From contig JAGQOY010000017.1 in the NCBI GenBank assembly GCA_020427005.1, positions 1-60,982 of the forward strand: DNA of 60,982 nucleotides, read 5' to 3'. The translations under genes and the position numbers were made by a program. Under the pieces are notes generated by a model. That model saw only the letters and a program-made list of their open reading frames with translations. It was not told the origin of the DNA and ran no database searches. This DNA comes from Planctomycetales bacterium. GTDB taxonomy: Bacteria; Planctomycetota; Planctomycetia; Pirellulales; Pirellulaceae. Below are positions 24,842 to 33,711 of the stretch, in pieces. Position 1 is the stretch's first letter. The number at the start of each line of letters is the position of its first letter.

Positions 24842-25067
24842 GAGCGTTAGAAATTCGTTCTCAGTGCAGGGGGAAGTACCGTATTGAAACTATCGGCTTG
24901 GGCCATTACGGGTCCTCGTCAAACCCAATTAGCAAATCTCGAAAGTTTTTTTATTTGCCATTTGCTATACGTAGGCTAGGGTTTCACACAGGGAAAATTG
25001 GAATGGTTAGTCGGAATGGAACGCCCGATCCGGATTGATCTAGTAACAATCAAAAGTTGTATCGACT
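24842..25067. other. Divergent promoter region between HD-GYP and pilin genes
   Basis: 226 bases that must carry promoters in both directions. A direct repeat GGAATGG occurs twice with a 14-15-base period near 25000-25020 and could be an operator. No clear sigma-70 or sigma-54 promoter was recognised. Confidence 0.3.
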
Positions 25068-25472
25068 ATGCAAGGTACATGCAAAAAGAATCGAATTGGA
25101 TTCACACTCATTGAACTAGTTGTGGTGGTAATCATCATCGCCATTTTGGCGGCGGTGGCAGTTCCCAAGTTCAAGGACCGAACTAATTCGGCACGGGAAG
25201 CGGCCACCCTTCAATCCCTAGTAACGATTCGAAGTGCAATTGAATTGCACCGTGCAGACGTGGGGTCGTATCCGGCGGATATAAGTACCGGATTAACGGC
25301 CTATATCAAAGGAGCGTTTCCCAAAGCCCCATTAGCGGGTGATGTGAATACCGTTTCGATCATTTCGTCAGATCCAATTACTTCCACAGACGTTACCGGA
25401 GTTGGCGGTTGGTTATACAACGCCACAACAGGGGAAGTCCGAATCAACCACGCCACCTACGTATCCCAGTAA
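25068..25472 (+). CDS. Major pilin/pseudopilin (PilA/GspG-like)
   Basis: 134-residue prepilin. Leader MQGTCKKNRIG, then FTLIELVVVVIIIAILAAVAVPKF, the textbook prepilin motif with Gly at -1 and Glu at +5. The body is short with a GspG-like pattern (ATLQSLVTIRSAIELHRADVGSYPADI). It heads the cluster that encodes the assembly ATPase, platform protein, alignment proteins and secretin, so it is probably the main filament subunit. The prepilin peptidase that must process it is not in the window. Confidence 0.93.
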   Translation: MQGTCKKNRIGFTLIELVVVVIIIAILAAVAVPKFKDRTNSAREAATLQSLVTIRSAIELHRADVGSYPADISTGLTAYIKGAFPKAPLAGDVNTVSIISSDPITSTDVTGVGGWLYNATTGEVRINHATYVSQ

Positions 25473-25506
25473 GGTGATTTGCCTCATAACAACTTGAGAG
25501 CGCGCT

Positions 25507-25899
25507 ATGGAAACCGCCCAAAAGAAAATTCTCATTGCTGAGGACAGTTTCGCATTAGCAAATCTGTTGAACTTCTTGTTCTCTAACGCAGGATTCGAAG
25601 TCTCAATATGTCGTTCAGGTGATGCAGCAGCCAAGGCTGCTCAAGAACGCAAATTTGATGCCATTCTGGTGGACCAGCAAATGCCGGCAATGACCGGCGT
25701 GGAAGTCATCACGTCTGTTAGAGCCAATGGTCCAAATCTAGAGACACCAGTATTCTTGTGCACAGCCAAGACTCACGAGTTGGATACCAAGGACTTGAAA
25801 GCTAGGCTGAACATTACAGATGTATTTCACAAGCCGTTCTCACCGAAAGAGCTAGTCCAGGCGTTGCAATCAGCCATTAGCGATGCAGCATGTTGTTAA
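25507..25899 (+). CDS. Single-domain response regulator (CheY-like)
   Basis: 130-residue receiver domain with no output domain. Acidic residues AEDS near residue 12, the phospho-acceptor in ILVDQQMP, a Thr in CTAK and the Lys in HKPFS form a complete receiver active site. It lies 34 bases after the pilin gene and 9 bases before the histidine kinase gene, which is its likely phosphodonor. With no output domain it should act by protein contact, perhaps on the pilus machinery or through the STAS protein downstream. The target is inference. Confidence 0.93.
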   Translation: METAQKKILIAEDSFALANLLNFLFSNAGFEVSICRSGDAAAKAAQERKFDAILVDQQMPAMTGVEVITSVRANGPNLETPVFLCTAKTHELDTKDLKARLNITDVFHKPFSPKELVQALQSAISDAACC

Positions 25900-25908
25900 G
25901 GTAGAAAC

Positions 25909-27351
25909 ATGTCTAAGCTAAAGCCGATCAGCCTCGTTACGGAAGCCACGATAACGCTTTCCACCTTAAGCGCCGTTCTGTTTGCGATCGGATTTAGTAC
26001 ATCGTTTGAGTTCTTTAGTTCGTATGAAACGCCCTATCTGCTAGCGGCGGTATCCAGCGTCGGAAGTTTGGTGCTTCTTTTCACGACGCGGCGATTTAGA
26101 AATTTGATATTCACTTCAGCATCCGTGGAACGGCAGCTGGCTGGTCTCACGACGTTGGCATCGGATTCGGTTCTTGATCTGCACGCGATAATTGATTCCA
26201 GTGCTCAGGGAAAGGGATGGAATCGACTAGTGCAAGTCGTAACTGACAAGCAACAAGACAAGGGCATAGAAAGGCGATTGAATTCTTCCAATTCGCAAGC
26301 CGCCACAGAACAGTATGCTCGTGCGCTGCGTAGCTTGCTCGAAGGAGTGGCAATTACGGATCGGGCTGGAAGAATCACATATGCTAATCCTGCTTGGGAT
26401 AGCCTGCTTGGTATAGAAGGTAGTCCAGCCAGAGGTCAGCTTTTTCGAGAATGTTTAGCTTCTATAGGCCTATTCAATTGGCAAGAATGTGAAAAAGAAC
26501 TTTTCAATGGCACACGACCATTGTCCGTCGAACTGATGCGTACCGATATGCAGGCAGATGGCGTATTACAGCTTTCACGCGTACCGCTTGAGGGACGTAG
26601 CAATGAGGCAGCAGGGTTTGTTTGGACATTGAAGGATGTTACGCAATTAGCTCTCGCACGACAGTCGCACGAACAATTCTTGGCCTCAGCGACTCACGAA
26701 TTAAGGACTCCGCTTACCAACATTCGAGCTTACACGGAATCGCTGCTGGACACACCTGACATTTCCCCGGCTCAGCAACGAGAATTTTTCAACGTCATCC
26801 AATCCGAATCAGCCAGGTTGAGCCGACTTTTGAATCAATTGTTGGACCTCCAGCAAATGGATGCTGGCTCCATGACTTTGAGTACCGATGCCTTTGATGT
26901 TCTGCGGATGGTGAAGGAAGTAGAAGTTCATATCCTGCCACTGGTCAAAGAACATAATCTGAAGTTGACTTGCAAAATTGCTCCGAATCTAAAGACCATC
27001 GAGGCGGACAAAGAGAAAGTCATATCCTGTTTAATCAACTTGTTGGGAAATGCTGTGAAATATACGCCCAGTGGCGGCGAGGTAAAACTGATCGCCGAAC
27101 AACTGGACACACTCATCGCAATAACAGTCGAAGATACGGGCATAGGTATCGCAGAAGAAGAATTGCCGAAAATCTTTGAACGTTTCTATCGCTGCCACGA
27201 CGATCGAGTCGCAAATATCGAAGGCAATGGGTTGGGGCTTGCTTTTGCTCAAGAGGTAGCCAAGCTGCACCATGGAGAGTTGAAGGTGGAAAGTCAGATT
27301 AACAAAGGATCTCGTTTCACCCTCAAACTGCCCTTGTCGAGTATTCGTTAG
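25909..27351 (+). CDS. Sensor histidine kinase with PAS domain
   Basis: 480-residue membrane kinase. Two hydrophobic segments near residues 12-32 and 42-60 form a hairpin anchor with little periplasmic sequence. A PAS domain follows (about 138-245; GVAITDRAGRITYANPAW). HisKA carries His263 in ATHELRTPLTNIRAY. The ATPase domain shows the N box (LINLLGNAVKYTP), G1 (DTGIGI), F (FERFYR) and G2 (GNGLGLAF) boxes. All catalytic elements are present. Its placement between the receiver and STAS genes inside the pilus cluster suggests it controls filament assembly or secretion. Confidence 0.95.
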   Translation: MSKLKPISLVTEATITLSTLSAVLFAIGFSTSFEFFSSYETPYLLAAVSSVGSLVLLFTTRRFRNLIFTSASVERQLAGLTTLASDSVLDLHAIIDSSAQGKGWNRLVQVVTDKQQDKGIERRLNSSNSQAATEQYARALRSLLEGVAITDRAGRITYANPAWDSLLGIEGSPARGQLFRECLASIGLFNWQECEKELFNGTRPLSVELMRTDMQADGVLQLSRVPLEGRSNEAAGFVWTLKDVTQLALARQSHEQFLASATHELRTPLTNIRAYTESLLDTPDISPAQQREFFNVIQSESARLSRLLNQLLDLQQMDAGSMTLSTDAFDVLRMVKEVEVHILPLVKEHNLKLTCKIAPNLKTIEADKEKVISCLINLLGNAVKYTPSGGEVKLIAEQLDTLIAITVEDTGIGIAEEELPKIFERFYRCHDDRVANIEGNGLGLAFAQEVAKLHHGELKVESQINKGSRFTLKLPLSSIR

Positions 27352-27362
27352 TAGAGTTCAAG

Positions 27363-27698
27363 ATGATCAGTGTACAAACGATCGGTTCAATCACAGTTCT
27401 CAAGCCAAGATCGGCACTCGTCGGAGAGTGCCTGACGCTTTGCCGACAGGCGATCAAAGACAGTCTCCACCGACACAGGACGCATTTGATTGTCGATTTG
27501 ACAGAGTGTCCGTTGGTCGCCAGCGCAGGGTTGGAAATGTTGCTTGACAGCCAAACGGAATGTCTGCGACTAGGTGGCAAGTTGGTCATCAGTGAGCCTC
27601 AGGACCTGTGTAACGAGATCTTCGACATTACCGGAGTAAGCGAGTCGGTGGGAGTTTTCAAGGACATGCGATCTGCGCTCAGTGATTTCGCACGCTAA
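27363..27698 (+). CDS. STAS domain protein (anti-sigma factor antagonist-like)
   Basis: 111-residue STAS fold. The LIVDLTECPLVASAGLEMLLD stretch covers the strand and helix that carry the phosphorylatable Ser in SpoIIAA-like proteins; here Ser and Ala stand where Ser/Thr usually occur, and Ser near residue 58 is the best candidate. Such proteins bind serine kinases of the SpoIIAB/RsbW type, none of which is present. It sits 11 bases after the kinase gene and 14 bases before the assembly ATPase gene. A protein-contact role linking signalling to the ATPase is possible but unproven. Confidence 0.85.
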   Translation: MISVQTIGSITVLKPRSALVGECLTLCRQAIKDSLHRHRTHLIVDLTECPLVASAGLEMLLDSQTECLRLGGKLVISEPQDLCNEIFDITGVSESVGVFKDMRSALSDFAR

Positions 27699-27712
27699 AG
27701 AGGATTATTGCG

Positions 27713-29446
27713 ATGTCACAAACGGTATTGCCCGAAACACCAGCCTTTACGCGCAATGATACTGCCGCACCACTTGGTCAACGATTGGTCCGCGCCGGCT
27801 TCATCAATGAAGACCAGCTTCGCAAAGCACTACAAGTTCAGGGCACGCATAACCTGCGTTTGGGAGAAACCCTAGTTGCCCTGGGATTGATCGGTGAAAC
27901 AGATCTTTTGCCATTAATTGGTCATCAACTGCGCTATCCATGGATACGCCTTCGTGAAGGACACATCGATCCTGCCGTGGTGCGCAATATTCCGCGGCAC
28001 ATTGCGGAGCAATCTGCCTGTTTGGCTCTGTTCAAGATTCATCAGCGGTTGGTCGTGGCTATGGCCGAGCCTCAGAATCTAGAGACAGTAGACTTACTTG
28101 CGGAACTAACGGGCTGTGAAATTAGACCCGTTCTCAGCCTGCGCAGCAGTATCGAGCGGCTTCTACCTCGTTGTTATGAAGACGACTTCAAGGTGGATGT
28201 TCTGACCGCAGACATGGATGATTCTGCTATCGAACTCAATAGCGAGGATGTATATCTCGATTCGGAGAGTATCCATGTCATCGCTGATGGTAGCCCGGTT
28301 ATTAACCTCGTCAACTATTTGATTGTGCAAGCGGTGCGGCAGGGGGCAAGCGATATTCACATCGAACCGTCACAGCGTTCCAGTATCATTCGTTTCCGAG
28401 TTGATGGACGACTACGAGAGATCATAAAACCTCGACGAGACTTGCACCCTGCTATGGTCTCTCGCATCAAAGTTATGTCCAAATTGGATATTGCCGAACA
28501 GCGGAAAAGCCAGGACGGTAGATTTCATGTTCGCGTCGATCAACGAGATGTTGACCTTAGAGTCTCGACACTACCCACTGTACTTGGTGAGAAAGTAGTG
28601 ATGCGGATTCTGGATCGCAGTTCGATAACTTTTGACTTAGACAAGCTGGGAGTCCCAGACAGACAACTTGCCAAGGTGCGGCGCATGTTGAGCCGACCCC
28701 ACGGACTTGTTTTGGTAACAGGGCCTACTGGAAGTGGTAAGACTACCACTTTGTACTCTGCAGTAGAGATGATTAAACATGCCGGTTGCAATGTCGTGAC
28801 GGTTGAAGATCCAGTTGAGTACCAATTGGAATTGGTCAATCAGGTTCAAGTAAATGTTGCCCGCCAAATGACATTTGCTTCAGCCCTGCGCAGTATTTTA
28901 CGCCAGGATCCCGATATTATTTTGGTCGGGGAAATTCGCGATGCTGAAACAGCAGAAGTTGCCATCCAGGCTGCCCTTACTGGTCACTTGGTTTTGAGCA
29001 CGCTTCATACGAACGATTGTGCCTCAACGATCACTCGCCTCCAGGACATGGGAATACCGTCCTACAAGATTTCTGCAGCGCTGGCAGGCATCGTAGCACA
29101 ACGGTTAGTTCGTAAAGTCTGCTTGCAATGTCGAGCGACCCATTATCCATCTGACGAACAATCGCAAATGGTTGGATATTCGGAACCAACTAGCCAGCCT
29201 TTTACGCGTGGGGCGGGTTGTTCACAGTGCTTTGATACAGGTTACGTAGGGCGGCAGGGCGTTTATGAAGTGTTGACCATCGATGCGGGAGTCCGCGACG
29301 CCATCTGCGCAGGAGGCAGTATCAACGAACTGCGGAGAGAATTAAAAAGGCAAGAGGGTACGACCTTGCTGGAAGAGGCTCGGATGCTGGCTGAAGCGGG
29401 TGTTACAAGCATTGAAGAAGTTATTAGAGTAGCTCTTACAGACTAG
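27713..29446 (+). CDS. Type IV pilus/type II secretion assembly ATPase (PilB/GspE)
   Basis: 577-residue hexameric ATPase that powers filament extension from the cytoplasmic side. The N-terminal region (about 18-155) resembles the MshEN/GspE N-domain, which in some family members binds c-di-GMP. The core has Walker A GPTGSGKTT at 337-345, an Asp box (VEDPVE), Walker B (DIILVGEIRD) and a His box (GHLVLSTLHTND). The metal-binding tetracysteine (CLQC...CSQC) is intact. The four-cysteine loop and REIRD-type motif favour PilB/GspE over the retraction ATPase PilT. It follows the STAS gene closely and precedes the platform gene. Confidence 0.96.
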   Translation: MSQTVLPETPAFTRNDTAAPLGQRLVRAGFINEDQLRKALQVQGTHNLRLGETLVALGLIGETDLLPLIGHQLRYPWIRLREGHIDPAVVRNIPRHIAEQSACLALFKIHQRLVVAMAEPQNLETVDLLAELTGCEIRPVLSLRSSIERLLPRCYEDDFKVDVLTADMDDSAIELNSEDVYLDSESIHVIADGSPVINLVNYLIVQAVRQGASDIHIEPSQRSSIIRFRVDGRLREIIKPRRDLHPAMVSRIKVMSKLDIAEQRKSQDGRFHVRVDQRDVDLRVSTLPTVLGEKVVMRILDRSSITFDLDKLGVPDRQLAKVRRMLSRPHGLVLVTGPTGSGKTTTLYSAVEMIKHAGCNVVTVEDPVEYQLELVNQVQVNVARQMTFASALRSILRQDPDIILVGEIRDAETAEVAIQAALTGHLVLSTLHTNDCASTITRLQDMGIPSYKISAALAGIVAQRLVRKVCLQCRATHYPSDEQSQMVGYSEPTSQPFTRGAGCSQCFDTGYVGRQGVYEVLTIDAGVRDAICAGGSINELRRELKRQEGTTLLEEARMLAEAGVTSIEEVIRVALTD

Positions 29447-29456
29447 GAATTCCCCA

Positions 29457-30650
29457 ATGGGCATGCTGACCTCAACTGCCGATGTGTCAATGGACGGATT
29501 CCAACTTGACTCTCTGCAACTGGCCGATGATCAGGAGTTCGCAACGGAAGTCTCCAACCTGACGAGGAATCTCAACCATCACAGTATCTTGGAAAACCTA
29601 TTCTCGAAACGGGCTGGAAAGCGCCAGTTACTATTTGTCTTTCGCCAGCTGGCTCTCCTAGTTGAGACCGGTATCGACATAACGGAATCGCTGGAATTGG
29701 TCGCGGCCGGATGCAAACAGCGAGTACTAAGAGAGGCCCTCGAGGAGATCTATGACCGAGTAACCACTGGCTCAAGCCTAAGTGCGGCCGTAGAAGAACA
29801 GGCAGACGTACTGGGGCCGGGCATTGCGGCGAGCTTACAAGCTGGAGAGGCCTCAGGGAAGTTAGTCGAGGTTCTCAAGCAGATCTCCAATCAACTCGAG
29901 AACGAATTGCAAACGCGATCGTCTATTGTGGGAGCGCTCGCCTATCCAGCCATCCTTTGTATTGCAGCCTTCGTAGTTGTGCAGATTCTCATCTGGTTCG
30001 TGCTACCTCAATTTGAGAATACATTCGAATCGATGGGCGTCATACCACCGTTTTTCACGCAGCTGATCATGGGGATCGCTAGCTTCATCAGACAGAATAT
30101 AGTGATTGTAGGGATCAGTCTGATCGGGTTGGGTGTCCTAAGCTTCGTTGCGATGAAGCAACCATTGACACGACAGCTATTTGATAACCTATGTTTCAGC
30201 AGTCCGCTAATAGGCAAGGCCCTCAGAAAACTGGCAGTGGGAAGACTATTTGTGGACTTGGGACATTTGCTAAGCAATGGTGTATCGTTGCTGGAAGCTA
30301 TACGTATCGCCTCTAAGGCTACTGATAATCCATCCATACGGACTTTGGTGGAAACTTGGGAACGGGACGTACTAGAGGGGCGTGGAATTAGCAATTCCGT
30401 AGCGGAGTTTGAATTTATGCCCGAAGGTTCACATGCGATGCTAATCATGGCGGAGCGAACCGGACGGTTGGAGAGCGTACTTGGTACAGCCGGTGCGTTT
30501 TATTATGAGGAGGGTAGTACTCAACTTAAGCACGTGCTGAAATTAACCGAACCCTTGATCATCATATTGTTGGGTTCTTTCGTCGGATTGGTCGTAGCAA
30601 GTGTATTATTACCAATCATTGACGTGCAATCAGCTAGCTCAGTCAGTTAG
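29457..30650 (+). CDS. Inner-membrane platform protein (PilC/GspF)
   Basis: 397-residue polytopic protein of the T2SSF family, which couples ATPase motion to pilin extraction. Two repeats of the T2SSF domain are seen (about 60-185 and 260-385), with hydrophobic segments near 165-190, 205-230 and 365-390. The motif RQLALLVETGIDITESLELVA is typical. The N-terminal 50 residues are variable. The gene starts 10 bases after the ATPase stop and is followed by the PilM-like gene. Confidence 0.94.
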   Translation: MGMLTSTADVSMDGFQLDSLQLADDQEFATEVSNLTRNLNHHSILENLFSKRAGKRQLLFVFRQLALLVETGIDITESLELVAAGCKQRVLREALEEIYDRVTTGSSLSAAVEEQADVLGPGIAASLQAGEASGKLVEVLKQISNQLENELQTRSSIVGALAYPAILCIAAFVVVQILIWFVLPQFENTFESMGVIPPFFTQLIMGIASFIRQNIVIVGISLIGLGVLSFVAMKQPLTRQLFDNLCFSSPLIGKALRKLAVGRLFVDLGHLLSNGVSLLEAIRIASKATDNPSIRTLVETWERDVLEGRGISNSVAEFEFMPEGSHAMLIMAERTGRLESVLGTAGAFYYEEGSTQLKHVLKLTEPLIIILLGSFVGLVVASVLLPIIDVQSASSVS

Positions 30651-30662
30651 TACTTGGCACCA

Positions 30663-31694
30663 ATGATAACACTTTTGGCTCCACGTAAATTAGCATCTTG
30701 GACCAGCGCCAAGACTGCAATTGGCATTGATATTGGTCAGTTCGAAACAAAGATTGTTGCGCTACAGTCGAAAAAGCTGACTAGAGAATTGGCGGTGGCC
30801 ACGGTCTACACATTCGAGGATCAGTCAGAAGAAGCGACACCGAGTTGGAATTCCAAGACCATCAGTGCTCTGGCGGATCGAATCCAGCTAGCAACCAAGA
30901 CGATTCGGGATCGACGCAGCTGGAAAGTGCGGGCTGCCATCTCCATGGAATGGTGTGACTATCGCAGCATCTTTCGAGAAGAAAACTCTCAAAGCCTAGC
31001 AGCCAAGTTAGGTCAGGCGTTGCAAGACACGCGGCCGCGAACTATCGTAGCCCTGCCCGATGCGGACCAAAAAAAGATACGTGTCTTCAGCACATCCGAA
31101 GAGCAACTAGTTGGTATCGGAGACGCTTTACATGCTCGCAAGCTAACGCCTGAAAGTATCGATGGAATTCCGTGGTGCTTATACCGAGCACGACGACTTC
31201 TAGACACACCCATAGCTGATCTAGAAATAATTCTCGACTGGAGTTTTGGAAAACCTACCTTGGTCTGCGTGGCAGATGGCAAGATCCAGTGCATTCGCCG
31301 CCTATGCGGAGGCCTGGGTGAAATGTCTCGACCACAAATGACCGAACATCACCTCTCTATTCGGGAATCCATTAGGTGGTTGCAACATACGTTGTCGGCC
31401 AGCGAGCCGAAAGAATCAGTTGGCAATTTCGAAGGCCAGGATTGGATCAACGACTGCTGCTCACGTATTGCAGACCAACTAAACACGTCGATCGAATTCA
31501 TGCAATGGAAAAATCCTGGGAAGCGGGTCTCCCGAGTTTGGCTAACAGGCGGAGGAGCCGAGACATCTGGTTTAGTAGATAGATTCCAAGCCCTGACAAC
31601 GGTCCCCATCCACGTTTGGCAAACGGACCTTTTTGGAACACAAGTCACGCCCAAGTACGCGGTGGCAGTAGCCCTAGCTATGAAAGGACTGTAG
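30663..31694 (+). CDS. PilM-like actin-fold protein
   Basis: About 343 residues. It has an actin-like/SHS2 fold start (IGIDIGQFETKIVALQ) and a late VWLTGGGAETSGLVDRFQ motif, as in PilM, the cytoplasmic protein that binds the N-terminus of PilN. ATG 30663 is preferred over TTG 30654. In the first nucleotide loop the small residues usual in PilM are replaced by Gln-Phe-Glu, so ATP binding may be altered. The next gene begins directly after its stop (31695), consistent with a PilM-PilN pair. Confidence 0.85.
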   Translation: MITLLAPRKLASWTSAKTAIGIDIGQFETKIVALQSKKLTRELAVATVYTFEDQSEEATPSWNSKTISALADRIQLATKTIRDRRSWKVRAAISMEWCDYRSIFREENSQSLAAKLGQALQDTRPRTIVALPDADQKKIRVFSTSEEQLVGIGDALHARKLTPESIDGIPWCLYRARRLLDTPIADLEIILDWSFGKPTLVCVADGKIQCIRRLCGGLGEMSRPQMTEHHLSIRESIRWLQHTLSASEPKESVGNFEGQDWINDCCSRIADQLNTSIEFMQWKNPGKRVSRVWLTGGGAETSGLVDRFQALTTVPIHVWQTDLFGTQVTPKYAVAVALAMKGL

Positions 31695-32261
31695 ATGATG
31701 GACGCAATAAATCTGTTGCCCAGACAGGCCATTGGGCGTTACCGTCAATCAGCCTACGTCCAGTGGTGGGTAAAGACGCTGTTTACAGCTACTGTTTTAT
31801 GCTCGCTGGCCATAGCTTGGGCGCAATTGCACTCCCAACAGGGACTAGCAAAACTAGACGACATACAAGCCGAAGCAGCTGATTTACGCAATTTGCGAGA
31901 CCAAATACTGAGTCTCAAACGCGAACTCAATGAGCTTCGCAAATTAGAATCAAGTTGCCAACAGATGCGATCAGCACATTCTCCAGTTACTCTGCTTAGT
32001 AAACTAACTGCTATCAAAGAAGATATGGGAGGATTCCTGGAAATCGAACAAATGGACTATAAGGAAATCCATGATGCTAAAGCAGAGTCGCAAGGAGAGG
32101 TGAAACTACAGGTGGTCACCGACAGCCCCGAGAGTTCATCACGTTTTATTGCGCTACTACAGCAAACCGCCATGTTTTATCAGGTGAGTCTTACCGGAGC
32201 ACTACAAAGGTCAGCCGATGAGCATGGTGATCTGCGGTTTGCCGTTACCTGTCAATTTTAA
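31695..32261 (+). CDS. PilN-like alignment protein
   Basis: 188-residue bitopic membrane protein. The N-terminal MDAINLLP motif matches the PilN segment that docks into PilM. It is followed by a hydrophobic helix (LFTATVLCSLAIAWA), a coiled-coil region (DDIQAEAADLRNLRDQILSLKRELNEL) and a small periplasmic domain. Its start abuts the PilM-like stop. It corresponds functionally to the membrane part of GspL in type II systems. Confidence 0.87.
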   Translation: MMDAINLLPRQAIGRYRQSAYVQWWVKTLFTATVLCSLAIAWAQLHSQQGLAKLDDIQAEAADLRNLRDQILSLKRELNELRKLESSCQQMRSAHSPVTLLSKLTAIKEDMGGFLEIEQMDYKEIHDAKAESQGEVKLQVVTDSPESSSRFIALLQQTAMFYQVSLTGALQRSADEHGDLRFAVTCQF

Positions 32262-32273
32262 TCGGTCGAAACG

Positions 32274-32825
32274 ATGTACATTTCTATTGTTCGCATTCAT
32301 ATCATCGGAGTCGTACTTCTAAGTTGCCTAATGGGTGCGACCTACTGGATTGGCTATCGAGCTTTGGCAGACATTCAGCTTCAGAGCGAGGAAGCGTACG
32401 CCGAGAATGAACTACTAGCGAGTCAGTTAATTTCGATGGAATCAAACGCGGATCTGTTGCGTTTAGATATAGGGAATCTGAAGCAAGAATTGAAGAATCG
32501 CTATCCTGTCAAGATTCCCGTCAATCAATCAGTATTAGATACCATTTCCACAATTCTAGCCGAGCATGATATTAAGCTGGAAAACCTCATACAGCAGAAT
32601 AGAACCGGACAAATTCAGGCGATAGATATGCAATTGTTAGGAAGCTATCGAGATTTGGTTCGGATGATAGTTGAAATACGGCGTTATGATCTGCCCATAC
32701 GGGTGAATTCATTGCAACTTAGCAAACGTAACATAGGTGCTCATTCACAGACAGACGTGATTGAATGCTCAGCCCGCATGCAGGTCGAAATACTACCTCG
32801 CGATCCAGCTTTGGCGAAACTCTAA
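32274..32825 (+). CDS. PilO/GspM-like alignment protein
   Basis: 183-residue bitopic protein with an N-terminal hydrophobic helix (IHIIGVVLLSCLMGATYWIG), a short coiled coil and a ferredoxin-like periplasmic domain (LLGSYRDLVRMIVEIRRYDLPIRVNSLQL) typical of PilO. It follows the PilN-like gene by 12 bases, keeping the M-N-O order. PilN and PilO normally dimerise in the periplasm and bridge the platform to the secretin. Confidence 0.85.
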   Translation: MYISIVRIHIIGVVLLSCLMGATYWIGYRALADIQLQSEEAYAENELLASQLISMESNADLLRLDIGNLKQELKNRYPVKIPVNQSVLDTISTILAEHDIKLENLIQQNRTGQIQAIDMQLLGSYRDLVRMIVEIRRYDLPIRVNSLQLSKRNIGAHSQTDVIECSARMQVEILPRDPALAKL

Positions 32826-32836
32826 AGGAACGTGCC

Positions 32837-33499
32837 GTGAAGAAAGAATCAGCCAAAGCTCGATCCACGAGCAAAAAAATCACGTCTCGATCAGATCCCT
32901 ATCAGCGATACAAAATGGCGGCTATTCCCGTGCTGTTGCTAGTACTGGGCTACGTCATGTTCGGTGGCGGTAAAAGTGAAAACAAACCGTTGGTTTTGTC
33001 CACTCTTGCCGGAAACGCGAGTAAACCAAATGCTCCTGGTCCAACCCCTAACAAAAAACAACCATTGATTTGGGAAGAGCCCAACCTGGATTTCATTTCG
33101 CGAGTGAATCCCCTGATCAGTTATCGAACCAAGCCAGAATTGCCGGTCCTTGAACCCGTAAAAGAAGTACCGCCAGTGTCGGTAGCGCCAAATTCAGAAG
33201 TGGTTCAACAGAATTTAACCCAACGACCTGTAAGATATGTCTTTCGCTCGGCACGTCAGTCTCATGTGATGCTCGGCGAACAACTTCTCACCAGAGGCAG
33301 TCAACTCCAGACGGGCATAGAAGTCGCAGAGATCGAACCTGATCGACTCATGGTCAAAGTACAGAATCAAGCTTTATTCTATTCGCCCGAGCAGCAAGTT
33401 AGTGAAGAGGCAAGCATTCCGAATCCATTCGATGATTTGCCCTCGCCGACAATCGTCTCACCTCAAAGCATCGATGAATTGCTTCGCGAGGGACGCTAG
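32837..33499 (+). CDS. PilP/GspC-like linker protein
   Basis: 220-residue protein in the PilP position before the secretin. GTG 32837 is chosen because AAGGAA lies about 7 bases upstream and because longer starts would overlap the PilO-like gene by some 60 bases. A basic N-terminus precedes one membrane helix (MAAIPVLLLVLGYVMF), then a Pro-rich stretch and a small C-terminal beta domain (VMLGEQLLTRGSQLQTGIEVAEIEPDRLMVKV) that resembles the homology region of GspC/PilP. PilP is usually a lipoprotein; this one is helix-anchored, as GspC is. Confidence 0.75.
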   Translation: MKKESAKARSTSKKITSRSDPYQRYKMAAIPVLLLVLGYVMFGGGKSENKPLVLSTLAGNASKPNAPGPTPNKKQPLIWEEPNLDFISRVNPLISYRTKPELPVLEPVKEVPPVSVAPNSEVVQQNLTQRPVRYVFRSARQSHVMLGEQLLTRGSQLQTGIEVAEIEPDRLMVKVQNQALFYSPEQQVSEEASIPNPFDDLPSPTIVSPQSIDELLREGR

Positions 33500-33711
33500 G
33501 CAATTATTTTCATCCCTTACTCGCTAGTTGGTCGACTTAGTAAGTCGTTAAGATTCCCCAAATATGTAGACCCAATTGTGAGTTCTCAGCGCGTAAAGCT
33601 GGGGGGTAGCGGTAAGCCTTGCGGTCTTTGCGGTTTGTAGCGTATTTTTTGCGGCCAACGGCCGATTTCAGCTAAGAACACGCTCAGATCCTTACTGCTT
33701 GCCGCAATCAC

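Noticed and set aside
32765..32836. Longer start for the PilP-like protein
   Set aside because: It would overlap the PilO-like gene by about 60 bases, while GTG 32837 has a good ribosome-binding site.
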